A model generated the notes under the pieces. The model made no database searches. It was not told the DNA's origin and saw nothing but the letters and a program-made list of their open reading frames with translations. A stretch of DNA of 34,592 nucleotides, from positions 1 through 34,592 of the forward strand of contig JAGPCK010000033.1 of NCBI GenBank assembly GCA_018058135.1. Direction: 5' to 3'. A program made the position numbers and the translations under genes. Position 1 is the stretch's first letter; each line of letters begins with the position of its first letter. This document shows, in pieces, positions 1 to 10,600 of this stretch. The stretch is from Bacteroidia bacterium (GTDB taxonomy: Bacteria; Bacteroidota; Bacteroidia; UKL13-3).

Positions 1-633
1 GTTGGCCCGAAAGAAAAAATGCGGATCGGCCAGCTGTTCAATCTCATCTAAGGTATCGTAATCGGCAATCAGCTTCTGCCCGCTGAACGTGTGGATGTAC
101 ACCAGCTCGTTTTTTTCGAAACCGGCAATCTCACTGTAGTGCAAAGGCATAATGGCATTGCGGGACGAAACCACAAAACGCTCTTTGTATTTTTTGCTGT
201 TATCTGCCCCGCTGTCCATCATCTGCAGGAGGTTCTTAACTCTATCTCCGAAACCCAGTTCAATGTTTTGCGAACGGTATTTTCTCAGTTTATCTATAGC
301 GGCTTTCAACTCATCTGCATCAATGGGTTTGAGCAGGTAGTCAATGCTGTTGAGTTTAAAGGCCCGCAAGGCATACTCATTAAATGCTGTAGTAAATATA
401 ATGGGGCAGTTGAGTTGTACAGATTTGAATAAATCGAAACTGATTCCATCTGCCAGTTGAATGTCCATGAACAATACATCCGGTTCTTCCGGGTGTTGTT
501 TAAACCACTCAATGCTTTGCTGAAGTGTGCTCAGGTGTTGCACAATCTCCATCTGAGGGTCAGTTTTCCGTATCAGTTTCTCCAGGTCTTTAGCAACAAG
601 AGGTTCGTCTTCAATAATGATAGTACGCATCAT
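1..633 (-). CDS. LytTR-family response regulator (partial, runs off left edge)
   Basis: Cytoplasmic two-component response regulator that probably binds DNA through a C-terminal LytTR domain. The visible 211 residues begin MMRTIIIEDEP. The receiver domain (about 3-120) has the acidic pair E8/D9, the phospho-acceptor D57 in LFMDIQ, the Thr of IIFTTAF and K102 in YLLKPI. A LytTR domain starts near residue 150 and is cut at HFFFRAN, just where the family usually continues. The ATG at 633 overlaps the TGA of the upstream sensor kinase in an ATGA junction, so the two are almost certainly co-translated and form a cognate pair. About 30-40 C-terminal residues are missing. The family is clear; the target genes are not shown, though the adjacent ABC exporter operon is a reasonable candidate. 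Confidence 0.93.
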   Translation of the reverse strand, partial: MMRTIIIEDEPLVAKDLEKLIRKTDPQMEIVQHLSTLQQSIEWFKQHPEEPDVLFMDIQLADGISFDLFKSVQLNCPIIFTTAFNEYALRAFKLNSIDYLLKPIDADELKAAIDKLRKYRSQNIELGFGDRVKNLLQMMDSGADNSKKYKERFVVSSRNAIMPLHYSEIAGFEKNELVYIHTFSGQKLIADYDTLDEIEQLADPHFFFRAN

Positions 634-1691
634 AGTAAGGGTATTTTAACGCTGAATTTTTTTTCTTTGGTTTCTACCAGCACTTCCTGATCAGAAAGGA
701 AAGCATATAATTTTTTCATGTTATCTAAGCCTGTTTTATTGGAGCCATCTACAATGTTTTTAGTTTGCAGGTTGTTCTCTATCACCAGATATTCTCCCTC
801 ATCATAAATGTGTATCTGTAAAGGATTCAGTTCGCTGATGATATTGTGTTTAATTGCATTTTCAATGAGTACCTGCAATGTAACGGGCACAATTTTCCTG
901 TCACCGGCATCTTCAGAAATCTCAATGGAAATTTGCAGCATATTCAAAAAACGCGTCTTCAGCAAACCAATGTAATGCTGAATGAATTCTATCTCCGTTT
1001 TTATGGAAACTGTTTGTTGTTTGTTTTGCAAAACATATCGGTACACTTTTGAAAGCTGCTGCAGGAAACCGCTCGCCAGTTGCTGATTTTCGAAAATAAG
1101 GCTGTTAAGTGAAGAGAGGCTGTTAAACAGGAAATGCGGGTTTACCTGATTTTTGAGGTTATCAAATTGTACTTGTGTAAACTCTTTTTCAGTGCGCTCC
1201 AATTGAGTCGCTGATTTTTTCCACTCATCAAAAAAGTAGTATGCAATAAAGTTAGCGTTAACGGCCAATGAAATGAGTATATCTAACAGAAACAGAATGT
1301 GCCGGAAAGCACGCGTGTAAAACATATTCACTAATTCTTTCGGGAAGTGACTGGGAATGCGCTGCTCCAACAACTCCATTATTATATAATGTAAGAAAGT
1401 CATAATGAATATGCCAATAGAAAGCTGGATGGTAATTCTTTTGCCCACACTTATGCTGTAAGGGTGTCTTTTATTGAGCCACAGGTCTATTCTTCTGAAA
1501 ATTTCCCAAAGGAAAAAAAGGCTGGTAGCAAAAATGACAAAGGTATACGCATGCCATATGAGCGGTGCATCTGGAACTGCAGAGTAACGCACTATAGCAC
1601 TCAGAACAGTAAGCAAGGAAATGATAATCCAGTTGCGAAACTTTTTGTGGTTAATGAACAGGTCAATAAATTTGGGAAGCGGTCGGGTCAT
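630..1691 (-). CDS. LytS-type sensor histidine kinase
   Basis: Membrane sensor kinase of 353 residues that phosphorylates the overlapping LytTR regulator. Four hydrophobic segments lie in the N-terminal half (about 20-38, 48-65, 86-106 and 130-154), followed by a short linker. The His_kinase motif NPHFLFNSL has phospho-accepting H186, and the ATP-binding domain has the N-box LIENAIKHN (N278) and a glycine box GLDNMKKLY near 325. There is no separate periplasmic sensor domain, so the signal is probably sensed in or at the membrane. The gene ends in an ATGA overlap with the regulator. It lies 80 bp after the ABC ATPase gene on the same strand, which suggests a shared regulon; that link is inference. 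The start is the ATG at 1691. Confidence 0.93.
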   Translation of the reverse strand: MTRPLPKFIDLFINHKKFRNWIIISLLTVLSAIVRYSAVPDAPLIWHAYTFVIFATSLFFLWEIFRRIDLWLNKRHPYSISVGKRITIQLSIGIFIMTFLHYIIMELLEQRIPSHFPKELVNMFYTRAFRHILFLLDILISLAVNANFIAYYFFDEWKKSATQLERTEKEFTQVQFDNLKNQVNPHFLFNSLSSLNSLIFENQQLASGFLQQLSKVYRYVLQNKQQTVSIKTEIEFIQHYIGLLKTRFLNMLQISIEISEDAGDRKIVPVTLQVLIENAIKHNIISELNPLQIHIYDEGEYLVIENNLQTKNIVDGSNKTGLDNMKKLYAFLSDQEVLVETKEKKFSVKIPLL

Positions 1692-1698
1692 TTGAGTG

Positions 1699-1729
1699 CA
1701 AATGTTTTATTCTTTTCGCAAGGCTGCAA
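1699..1729 (-). promoter_or_regulatory. possible promoter for the sensor kinase gene
   Basis: On the minus strand AACATTTG (plus 1699-1706) is one mismatch from the Bacteroidota -7 box TAnnTTTG, and a TTG lies 20 nt further upstream (plus 1727-1729). It sits 7 nt before the kinase ATG. This would allow the two-component pair to be transcribed separately from the ABC operon. The match is weak and unproven. Confidence 0.3.
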
Positions 1730-1771
1730 ATTTTACAGGGTAAAGCTACCTTTTTTCAGTTTAAAGTGTAT

Positions 1772-2449
1772 CTAATGACTTACAATATGACCGTCACTCA
1801 TTTCAATAATGCGGTCGCAGTTGGCTGCAAATTCTAAATCATGTGTTACCGTAATGATGGTTTGGTTGTAGGTGCGGGCTAAATCTTTTAAGATATCAAA
1901 TACGTTTTGTGCATTTTTAGAATCCAGATTACCGGTGGGTTCATCGCCCATAATTACTGTGGGGTCATTGATAAGTGCACGGGCAATGGCTACACGCTGT
2001 TGCTGCCCTCCCGATAGCTTGGAAGAAAGTTTTTTAGCCTGTTCTTCTACGCCCAACAGTTTTAGTTTTTCGTAAGCACGGTGCTCAACTTCTTCTTTAG
2101 AATATTTACCCAACTTAAGCGCAGGTAACATCACGTTTTCCAGACTACTGAACTCAGGCAGAAGGTAGTGAAACTGAAAAACAAACCCGATGTGTTCATT
2201 TCTGAAATAGGAAAGTTCGTCTTTTGTTTTTCCGGTTAGTACTTCTCCGTTTATCTCCAATTGGCCTTCATAGTCGGTATCCATGGTTGAGAGCACATAA
2301 AGTAATGTTGATTTTCCGCAACCTGATTTCCCGACAATGGAAACAAATTCTCCTTTGCTAATGGTAAAGGATAATCCTTTCAGCACCTGAAAAGGTTCAG
2401 GTTCGTAAAAATATTTTACGAGGTTTTCGATATGCAGGGCTCTGTTCAT
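1772..2449 (-). CDS. ABC transporter ATP-binding protein, LolD/MacB type
   Basis: Cytoplasmic ATPase of 225 residues that energises the FtsX-type permease encoded just upstream. Visible motifs are Walker [10 protein letters not shown] (40-48), Q-loop [21 protein letters not shown], signature [15 protein letters not shown] starting at 145, Walker [10 protein letters not shown]-loop and the switch histidine in VTHDLE. The length and the LPEF/SLENV stretch are typical of the MacB/LolD/FtsE clade, which works in mechanotransmission rather than moving solutes through the membrane. Its ATG overlaps the TGA of the permease (ATGA), so the two are translationally coupled. The substrate may be a lipoprotein, peptide or antimicrobial; a partner adaptor gene favours an efflux role over LolCDE. 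Confidence 0.93.
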   Translation of the reverse strand: MNRALHIENLVKYFYEPEPFQVLKGLSFTISKGEFVSIVGKSGCGKSTLLYVLSTMDTDYEGQLEINGEVLTGKTKDELSYFRNEHIGFVFQFHYLLPEFSSLENVMLPALKLGKYSKEEVEHRAYEKLKLLGVEEQAKKLSSKLSGGQQQRVAIARALINDPTVIMGDEPTGNLDSKNAQNVFDILKDLARTYNQTIITVTHDLEFAANCDRIIEMSDGHIVSH

Positions 2450-3705
2450 TTTCCTCTGATAATTTCAACGGGATCAATACCTGCAGCCTTGCGGGAAGGC
2501 ATAAAGCCTGCTACTGCCGTGGTACCTAATCCAAACACCATTCCGATAATGTAGTATTTTACTGCAAAGTTGACCGGCATAAATTCAATGGATAAAAATC
2601 CTTCAGCATGGAAGGGAACTTTAGATATACCAAAAGAAATAACATACCCGAGAATCAAACCAACCAAACCTCCAACCACACCGATGGAGAGTGCCTGAGT
2701 CATAAATATACCCATCACATCTTTTCCGGAGAAGCCGGTTGCCTTCAGGATGGCGATATCGCGCATTTTTTCATAAATGGTCATGTTGAGAATATTGTAA
2801 ATGCCGAAGCCTGCTACAATTAACAGTGTAATGGAAACAGTATAGGTTATAACCCCGCGCAACTTAATACTTACCAGAATAGTAGCGTTGGTGGTTTCCC
2901 AATCATCCGCGCGGTAGCCGAAAAACTTATAGTAATCGAGTGCTTTTTGCTTGGCATCTTCCAGCACTTTTAGTTTGATGTTGATATCAGTGATGTAGCT
3001 TTTGTCTTTCTGAAGAATTTTTTGCACTAAGTTGATGGAGGCATAACTACGGGTGTCGTCTACCTGTGCCATACCCATTTGAAAAATGCCGGCCACCTTC
3101 ACCATCTTGCTTACTCCTGCCGGGGTGGTTATGGTGATGTTGTCACCTTTGTGCAGGTTCATTTTGCGCGCCAATCCTGAGCCCATCAGAATGCTGTTGT
3201 TGCTGCTCAACAGGTCTTCAATTTTTCCTTCCAGCATTTTAGAGCTGATGTCGAAAAGCAAATCCTCCGCCATAATATCTACACCGGTAATGTTACCGTG
3301 TATATCGTGCGGACCGAAATTAAAAAACACCTGAGAGTTTACCATGGGCGACACTCCCCACACTGCTTCATCTTTGCGGATGTAGTTAACCATTTGCAGG
3401 CCGTTTTTTAATCCTTGTTTGAGCAGGGAAGGTTTGGGATGGTATATTTTATTTACATCATTTTCACCGTTGAATTTGCGTTCAACCAGCTGTTCTGTTT
3501 TGGTTTCAATGTCATTGTAAATGTGAATGTGCGGGGAGGCACTCATCATGGTATCTTCCAGCATTTTGTCAACCCCGGTCATAAAACTCACCATCGCAAT
3601 AAACATGGCAATGCCAAAGGTTACACCCAATGCCGCTACAATGGTTTGTTTTCTTCTGGAGAGCAGGTGCCTTTTGGCTACCTGAAAGATTAAACGGAAG
3701 TTCAT
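2446..3705 (-). CDS. FtsX/MacB-type ABC transporter permease
   Basis: Inner-membrane permease of 419 residues. One transmembrane segment (about 24-44) follows the cytoplasmic start. A large periplasmic MacB_PCD-like domain (about 46-280) comes next, then three closely spaced C-terminal transmembrane segments (about 284-308, 330-358 and 380-403) carrying the FtsX domain. The last residues, [16 protein letters not shown], match the usual C-terminus of MacB/LolC-type permeases. The coupling segment IYEKMRDIAILKATGFSGKDV is also typical. It is joined by ATGA overlaps both to the adaptor gene upstream and to the ATPase gene downstream, so the three genes form one translationally coupled exporter operon. 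Confidence 0.92.
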   Translation of the reverse strand: MNFRLIFQVAKRHLLSRRKQTIVAALGVTFGIAMFIAMVSFMTGVDKMLEDTMMSASPHIHIYNDIETKTEQLVERKFNGENDVNKIYHPKPSLLKQGLKNGLQMVNYIRKDEAVWGVSPMVNSQVFFNFGPHDIHGNITGVDIMAEDLLFDISSKMLEGKIEDLLSSNNSILMGSGLARKMNLHKGDNITITTPAGVSKMVKVAGIFQMGMAQVDDTRSYASINLVQKILQKDKSYITDINIKLKVLEDAKQKALDYYKFFGYRADDWETTNATILVSIKLRGVITYTVSITLLIVAGFGIYNILNMTIYEKMRDIAILKATGFSGKDVMGIFMTQALSIGVVGGLVGLILGYVISFGISKVPFHAEGFLSIEFMPVNFAVKYYIIGMVFGLGTTAVAGFMPSRKAAGIDPVEIIRGK

Positions 3706-4793
3706 TCCGGTAAGATTAAACGACTATCCATAGTAATACCATCCAGTACTTCTACTTCGTCAATGGTTTCAATGCCTTTGCGAATATGTTGTTTTATGGC
3801 TTTCCCATCTACTATAACAGTGACGGTGTCGCCTTTACTCACAAATTTCTTGGGTACAATCAATGCGTTTTCTTTTCGGTTGGTGATGATGTTGGCTTCC
3901 ACACTCAATCCCGGGTACAACACCTGCGGCTGTTGAATAAATTCAGCGTCTACTCTAAAGGATTGCTCGCGTTGAATTAGTGCAGGGTAAATTTTGGTAA
4001 TTACAGCGTCATAAATACTGTCTTTTGATTCTATATTCACCAGTACCTTTTGCCCTGTTTTTATTTTACCGATGTCTTCTTCATCTACCAGTAGTTTCAG
4101 GTACATGTGGTTGGCATCTCCCAGCATGGCCATGGCCTCGCCTCTGCGTACCAACTCATTCAGTTCTTTGTATACTTCGTATACCTTACCGCTAATCACG
4201 CTGCGCATTTCTACGTTGCTGTTGCTTATGCGGTATTGTGTGCGGGCATTATCCTGCTGCAGTTCCAGATCATTTTTGGTACGCTCATAACGTTGCTGTA
4301 ACATGCGGTAATCGTTGCTGGAGGCTTTGCAGGCCAGTTCAGCTTTATCCAGTTCAATTTGTGCAATGCTGTTGCTTTGAATCAGGTTACGCATACGTTT
4401 GAGTTGCAGCGAATCATTTTGCATTTTTACATACGCGGTTGACACTTGCAGTTTCAGTTCGCCCAGTACCGGAGAATTGGCAGCTATATTTTCACTGGCC
4501 AGTTGCAGTGCCCTGGAGGCATTTTGCGAACGTGCCGCCTGGTCATCATTGTATAAGGTGAACAGCAACTGGTCTTTTGATACCAAGTCACCGGCTTCTA
4601 CATTTTTAAGTTGCAGGTAACCGTCAGTAAGCGCAAAAACTTTATACTCATGGAGCGGGGCTATACTGCCCGAAGCATAAACGGCTTCCGTAATGCTTTT
4701 TACTTGCGGGGAGGTTTCTTCAGCTTTTTGACTACACGAAGACATACCCGACACCAGTGCCGCAGAAACCCATATCAGGAACAAACGATTCAT
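3702..4793 (-). CDS. periplasmic adaptor (membrane fusion protein) lipoprotein of the ABC exporter
   Basis: HlyD/MacA-type adaptor of 363 residues, first gene of the exporter operon. The signal sequence ends in GMSSC, a plausible lipobox with lipidated C20. A biotinyl-lipoyl-like half (about 45-80) is followed by a helical hairpin (about 85-190, rich in Gln, Leu and Asn), the second lipoyl half (about 190-225, with RSVISGKVYEVY) and beta-barrel domains (about 230-363). Such adaptors link an inner-membrane pump to an outer-membrane channel; no TolC-like gene is present here. A weak -7-like box (AACCTTTG, plus 4798-4805) lies only 4 nt before the ATG at 4793. The TGA overlaps the permease ATG. 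Confidence 0.9.
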   Translation of the reverse strand: MNRLFLIWVSAALVSGMSSCSQKAEETSPQVKSITEAVYASGSIAPLHEYKVFALTDGYLQLKNVEAGDLVSKDQLLFTLYNDDQAARSQNASRALQLASENIAANSPVLGELKLQVSTAYVKMQNDSLQLKRMRNLIQSNSIAQIELDKAELACKASSNDYRMLQQRYERTKNDLELQQDNARTQYRISNSNVEMRSVISGKVYEVYKELNELVRRGEAMAMLGDANHMYLKLLVDEEDIGKIKTGQKVLVNIESKDSIYDAVITKIYPALIQREQSFRVDAEFIQQPQVLYPGLSVEANIITNRKENALIVPKKFVSKGDTVTVIVDGKAIKQHIRKGIETIDEVEVLDGITMDSRLILPE

Positions 4794-4889
4794 AGTACAA
4801 AGGTTCGTCTTTTATCTGCTCTGAAAAAATGAGATATATCAGGATGCTGAAAATCGCGTTTTAACAGTACAAATACTCGTTTGAACTGA

Positions 4890-7574
4890 CTATTTTACAA
4901 GTGAAATTGTACCCATGCTATTTAAACGCTTATTTAAAGTGTTGTTGGCTGAAACCACATAAGCGTATACACCTGTAGGGACATTTTTGCCATCCCATTC
5001 AAAATTTTTATCATTGGTGTGAAATACTCGTTCACCCCAAATGTTGAAAATACTAAATTCAAATTGTGTAACTCCTATACTGCTAATTTTATAGGTATCA
5101 TTAATATTATCGCCATTCGGACTAAATGCATTTGGAATGTATAATTTAGGTACATAATACAAACAAACTTTATTACTGGTAGATTTTATAAGACTATCAC
5201 CTTCACTTATTGCAACTATTCTATAGCATTTATAATTTCGTGTCTCTTCCCAAAATGAAGTATCCGTAATTGGTTCAGCATTCAGTTTAGTACTAATTGT
5301 TTGTGCGCTATTGTCATCTTCAACAACTTCAAGTCGGTATTCTCTTATTCCTTTTGACCATGTTTCATAAGGGGTATATTTTAATATGGCCTCTTTATTT
5401 TCTATACTCTTTCCTTCAAGTACTATTGGTTTAGCATAATTCCCGGCTTCACCTTTGTTGTCGCAGCTATCAACAGGTAGTACTTTGTAATAGTGTTCAT
5501 ACAAAGTACTATTTTGACTAGGTTGATGTATAAAGAATGAATCAATAGTGTTATGAAGTAACGCGTAAGACGAATTGTATAAGCTATGCCATAGTTCATA
5601 TTGTTTTGCTCCCAGTATTTTATTCCACTGAACTAAAATGGAGGAATCATCTTGGTAAGATGCCAAGCTAATATCTGATTTTGATAAATGACTAAACCCC
5701 TCTCTTATGGTAACGGTAGCACTATCAGTTGTAATGCAGCCTGTAACTCCGGTAAGTTTTTGAATAATTTTCCAGCTACCGGGTTTAACAAACGTGCGTG
5801 CAAACTGCGGTAGTAGTTGGCTACTCCACGTTAAACTATCTTCAAAAAAATATTCTTTTTTGCTTACCCCAAAACCAACCGTATCGGTTACCTGCACATT
5901 TAGCGGGGCACACCCATAAAGGGGTGTGGCACTAAAACCTGGTTTGGGTGCAGGAAGAATATATACCGAATTGGTTTTACTTATGCTATCAGAACAAAAG
6001 CCATTATCAGCTACCAATTTCACTGAAAAATTGCCGCTTTTTTTATAGGCATGAGCAGCATTTTCTGCAGTATCAGTTTGCCCATCTCCAAAATGCCATA
6101 GCCATTTCATTCCTTGGACTGCCATACTATCTGCATGGCTTAGGTTGGTAAATTTAAACTGTACCCATTGGCAGCCCGTGTCAGTTTTAAAAGCAAAATC
6201 TGCTACAGGTGGTTTTACAAAGTTTATGGTATCGGTAAACCAAATGGTATAGCCATATTGAGTGCTGGCACGAAGTTTTACCAAATATTTACCCGATTGT
6301 GAATATGTGTGAGAAACAATAGCTGAAAAAGGTTGGTTAACTAAGGAATCTCCATCTCCCCAATACCAGCTAAAGGTTTTAAAAAAGGAGGTATCGCTCA
6401 CGTTTTGAAGTTTTATTGCCCCGCTGCAATCATTGTAATAATAAAACGTTAAACGCCTGTATTCATCATATCCACTGGGCAAGCCTATAACATTCTTCAT
6501 ATTCCCTACCAACAATCCGTTAGTAATGTATTGGCAACCCAAACCCAATACATCGGGTTTATTGATTACCGCAAGGTAGCCGGGTGTAGTAGTGGAATAA
6601 TAGTTAGTACTGTAAATTTTCCCGTCAGGTGCAAGTTCTATATCACCTTGGTTGCTGCTTGTATAAAAATAATACTGTTGTGCGGGGTTGTAGCGATTCA
6701 ATTGAATAATCTTAAAAGGAGAAGGGCCTAAAACAAAACCATTAAAATAAATGATTGAATCGTTAGGAGAAAAGGCAACCCCAGTTGGTCCACGTCTGTA
6801 TCCTTTGGTCGAGTCAATGTACAAGCTGGTTGCCAGTTTAATGCCTTGCTCCCCTGTAATCTGTCCTGTGGTGTTATCAAAATTATAAAACCGGGTATCA
6901 TACTTAGATGTATCATGCCCTGAACAGCTTATTATTAGTTTTCCGTCATGAGATGCGCGCAATAGACCTGCCTCGTAACCTGGTTCCGAAAGCACCCTGT
7001 GAAAATATGTATTGTGTCGGGATAAACCAGAAGCATCGAGTTTATATATCAACAAGGTATCCTTAGAATCAGCTACTATCCAAAAGCTATTAGGTTTGTC
7101 TATATTCCTAATGGCTGTAATATTGAGTTTTTTACTATCCCTATCAAACACTATCTGTTTTTTAGTTACATAACCTTGGTTATTGTTGTAAAACGGGTTT
7201 ACAATAAAGTAACTTAATGGCGTTGTAAATACATAATACAGGTTACCAATAGGCCCCACTGCACACATATGACGACTACCATTTATTAATCCTGATGTGG
7301 TAAGTGAATCTCCGTTGAGTATTAATTGATGCTGGCTGTTATATACCTTATTGGGACAGGCATAAAACAATAAGTTGCCCGTGCTATCGCAAACGGTAAC
7401 ACTTTCACCTGGAACGTCAGTTAAATTTGGGTAAATTGCTGATGTAAATTTTTGAGGAGGCGAGCTTGAAAAATCCAACCCGCTTTGTCTGCCAAAACAC
7501 CATACATTGTTGTATTGCGCATGGGTTGGTGCGCCAAAAACAAGCAAGAGTACTATGGTAACAATTGTTTTCAT
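4890..7574 (-). CDS. T9SS type B cargo: PKD-domain surface protein with gliding-motility-associated C-terminal domain
   Basis: Secreted surface protein of 894 residues. The signal peptide ends in APTHAQ. The first part (about 20-370) resembles the Bacteroidota family that begins with NxWxFG and GLDF motifs and has a propeller-like fold with repeated blades. Two PKD-like domains follow (with WYWGDGDS and WLWHFGDGQTD), then another Ig-like segment (GCAPLNVQVTD) and a fibronectin-III-like region. The last 83 residues (from about 812, with IPNAFSPNGDNIND and WGERVF) are the CHU_C/type B sorting domain used for secretion through the type IX system. The ATG at 7574 is chosen; the in-frame codon four residues earlier is GTG. 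It lies 40 bp after the upstream T9SS gene and is probably co-transcribed with it. It may act in adhesion; the ligand is unknown. Confidence 0.9.
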   Translation of the reverse strand: MKTIVTIVLLLVFGAPTHAQYNNVWCFGRQSGLDFSSSPPQKFTSAIYPNLTDVPGESVTVCDSTGNLLFYACPNKVYNSQHQLILNGDSLTTSGLINGSRHMCAVGPIGNLYYVFTTPLSYFIVNPFYNNNQGYVTKKQIVFDRDSKKLNITAIRNIDKPNSFWIVADSKDTLLIYKLDASGLSRHNTYFHRVLSEPGYEAGLLRASHDGKLIISCSGHDTSKYDTRFYNFDNTTGQITGEQGIKLATSLYIDSTKGYRRGPTGVAFSPNDSIIYFNGFVLGPSPFKIIQLNRYNPAQQYYFYTSSNQGDIELAPDGKIYSTNYYSTTTPGYLAVINKPDVLGLGCQYITNGLLVGNMKNVIGLPSGYDEYRRLTFYYYNDCSGAIKLQNVSDTSFFKTFSWYWGDGDSLVNQPFSAIVSHTYSQSGKYLVKLRASTQYGYTIWFTDTINFVKPPVADFAFKTDTGCQWVQFKFTNLSHADSMAVQGMKWLWHFGDGQTDTAENAAHAYKKSGNFSVKLVADNGFCSDSISKTNSVYILPAPKPGFSATPLYGCAPLNVQVTDTVGFGVSKKEYFFEDSLTWSSQLLPQFARTFVKPGSWKIIQKLTGVTGCITTDSATVTIREGFSHLSKSDISLASYQDDSSILVQWNKILGAKQYELWHSLYNSSYALLHNTIDSFFIHQPSQNSTLYEHYYKVLPVDSCDNKGEAGNYAKPIVLEGKSIENKEAILKYTPYETWSKGIREYRLEVVEDDNSAQTISTKLNAEPITDTSFWEETRNYKCYRIVAISEGDSLIKSTSNKVCLYYVPKLYIPNAFSPNGDNINDTYKISSIGVTQFEFSIFNIWGERVFHTNDKNFEWDGKNVPTGVYAYVVSANNTLNKRLNSMGTISLVK

Positions 7575-7614
7575 TTTTTGCTGCACAGGCTAATTGCCAG
7601 CGCATAAAATTGGT

Positions 7615-10600
7615 TTAATGCAATATGGATATTTTTTGAGCATGCAATTGAACGCCCCTATTGGTTAAAGAAACTAAATAAATGCCATTGGCCCATTTAA
7701 GGCAATCTATTTTTATATTTCCTTTATTGTTGTGTATTGCGCTTGTGTAAACGCAACGCCCCATGTTATCGTATACGTTCAGCATATAATTAGCAGCAAC
7801 ACTGGGTAGCTGGTAGGCCAAAATCCACTCAGCAGAGGCAGGATTAGGATACAGGCTAAGGTATTTACCTGATGCCGCATCTAATTTACCCGTGCCTACA
7901 TTTTTATTTAAGCTACCGGGCAAAGGTACCACTACAGGGGTAGCCATATTTTCATCGCCAGCAAAAAACTTTAATATACCTTGGGCGTACGTGGCAACTG
8001 CATTATTCCATTGAGCAAACCCGCGCAGGGTGCTTAACTCCAATGGCGTAAGCGCTGCATAGCTGCGACCTGAGTAATAAACCCCGTAAATTAAATTATA
8101 CAAAGCTTTCAGGCTATCGTTTTTTAGTGCCTCAATTGCGGTGAGTGCCAATTTAAAATTACCTGCATAAATTTGCTTCATTATGGCTGTTTCATTTGAC
8201 CCCCTCATGCTACCGGGTGTGGGGTCTCCTTCTCCGCCACCTTCATCACCTACCCAATTTTCGCCATAGGCCCAGCAGGGATCTTTGCTGCTGCATGGGG
8301 TGGTGCCGACTGGGGTTAGTATATTCGTATTTGATGTTACCAATGTGGCATTGGTGTAATAATTGGGTATTCCGTTTAAATTAGCAGCAAGTATATTGGC
8401 TGTACCGGGGCTGGCTGTAAACACGTTTGAGGGGTCATACCCTGATATTGTTTGGTCGGCAAATTGTTCGTTTGCAGGGCTGGCTGGCTCAAAGTCTACC
8501 AGCCAATCAATATCCATATTTGTATAGGTATTACAGGTAGCTTGCATATCAAAATTAGTGTGTGTAAAAACGCTTCCAATAGCATAGGATGCTCCACTTG
8601 CATTGGCAATGGTATTTCCGGCAATGGCATTAAAAGTAGCTCCGGGTGTAACCTGGCTATTGTCTATTTGTACACCAATGGGGCTATAGAGTGTATTAAT
8701 ATTGGTATTCCACGACATGGTATTGTCAAATACCCCACAATTTGCCGTTTGATTCAATAAAATGGAACGTGGCTGGGTAATATTAAAATCATATTTAAAA
8801 TTAGTGGTGTACTCAAATTGATTTTTATACAGCACGGTATTAAAATCAATTTTAGATTCCACCCCAATGCTTACGTCTTTAAATTTAGCCTCGTACACAT
8901 GAATGGAGTTAGCGAGAGCATACTGAGGGTCAAACCAAAATTCAAGGCCTTTTGAAAGGTAATTGAATTCGCATTTAGCCCCATCAGGGTAATCACAAGG
9001 TTGAATAAAGGTTGCCGGATTGTCTGAAGGCGTGATGGAATACGTGCCATCAATGCTAAAAATACCGGTGGTACGCTTGCCGTTGCTAAAATTTGATGCA
9101 TAGCTGTTTTCGAATTTGCACCCTTCGAATTTAATGCCATATACGGCCCAGTTGCTGATAAACACATTGGAGGCTCGACCACCAAAATAAGAATCTTTCA
9201 TTGGTGCATCGCATATAAAATCCACATCAGTAAAGCTGGAGCGGCAAATTCCATTTAAGTCGGCCGTGTTCCAATAACTTAAAAAGGCAACTGAGGTAAA
9301 GTTGTTTTTAAAACTGCAACGGGGGGTGGAGGGCATTACCCGCAATACTCCACCGTTGCTGCTATAGGTGTCATCGCCCATGGCAATAGCTGTACGCGCG
9401 TCTTGAATGCTGCTGCCATTTTGCATAATCACCACCCCATGGTCTGGGTTTGGCTGGCCAGCGTAATATTGAGGTTGGCTGCGGTTGCCATATACCTGTA
9501 TGCCGTCCCACATACTTTCTCCGGTATAATCAAAATTACAATCTTGCAGGCTCGTTTCAATACCTGATAAGGTTGCCCCATTTAATATTAACCGCCCCCC
9601 GGGGTAAACCACTATGCCTGTGGGAACACCCACCTGCCTTGAATCGGCAAAATGCCAGACGCCCGTTAACTCAACGGTGGCACCTGCACCTATTAATATT
9701 TGCCCTTTGTAATTATAGTTGTCCCCTGGTAAAGGCCCTAGTGGTTGATAAGAAGAAGTTAATACTGTATTAAAATAAGCTGAATGATTTTGAGGATAGG
9801 TTGCCCCATTTTGGCAAGGCCCATACAATTTGGCTAAGTAGCAGTCGTCAAAATTCATGCTGTTGTTGCCGCACACCACCAGACCACCATCAGGTGCTAC
9901 TAAAATGCGGTACATGCACTCTTGCCTTTTTACATCGTATGGTCTGCAGTTGTTACCATTGGGTAGCCCTGCATCAAAAATTTTGTCCCACACCAGAGTA
10001 TTGCTGCTATTATACTGTAAAATGTAGGCATCGGCATTCCAATAGCCACAATCATCTGCATCTAAGGTATAAGCTGGCGAGCAACAGGCAGTGTATCCAG
10101 AAGGTGGTGAATTTGGGTATTGCGTAGAACTTACTACGGCAAAGCCATTATTTTCAGTTGCTATTACCCCCACTTTTAAATCGTACGCTCTTATTGAATG
10201 AGGTAATGTTACATGAGTTGAATATTGATAGTCATTTGCTTGATTAGTAAAAATAAGTACTTCTCCGATACCGCTTGCTCCGTATGTTTCCCCTAAAACA
10301 TTTCCCCATTGGTCATAAAATGTTTGCTCAAAAATATAGTCGTCAACAGCACCAACCAAAATGTCTCCATTTCCTCTTAAATGAATGTCTGTTGGTATTA
10401 TTTCAAACAAGTTATGCCCCGGAATACTGCTTGTAGTTGTGAAAGGGGGAATAATATTTATAGTTCCCAATAAATTTAAGTTATTATCAATACCTGTCAC
10501 ATAAGTTTCAAAACCAATGGAACTTGATCCCGAAGATTGGTCAATTCGACCACAAATAACAAATTTGGAGGGTTGATTATATTGGTATTCGATTCCATAA

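Noticed and set aside
9450..10127. Two plus-strand open frames of over 100 codons opposite the large T9SS gene
   Set aside because: They lie in other frames of a clearly coding 1306-residue gene, have no recognisable domain and are rich in residues typical of antisense reading.
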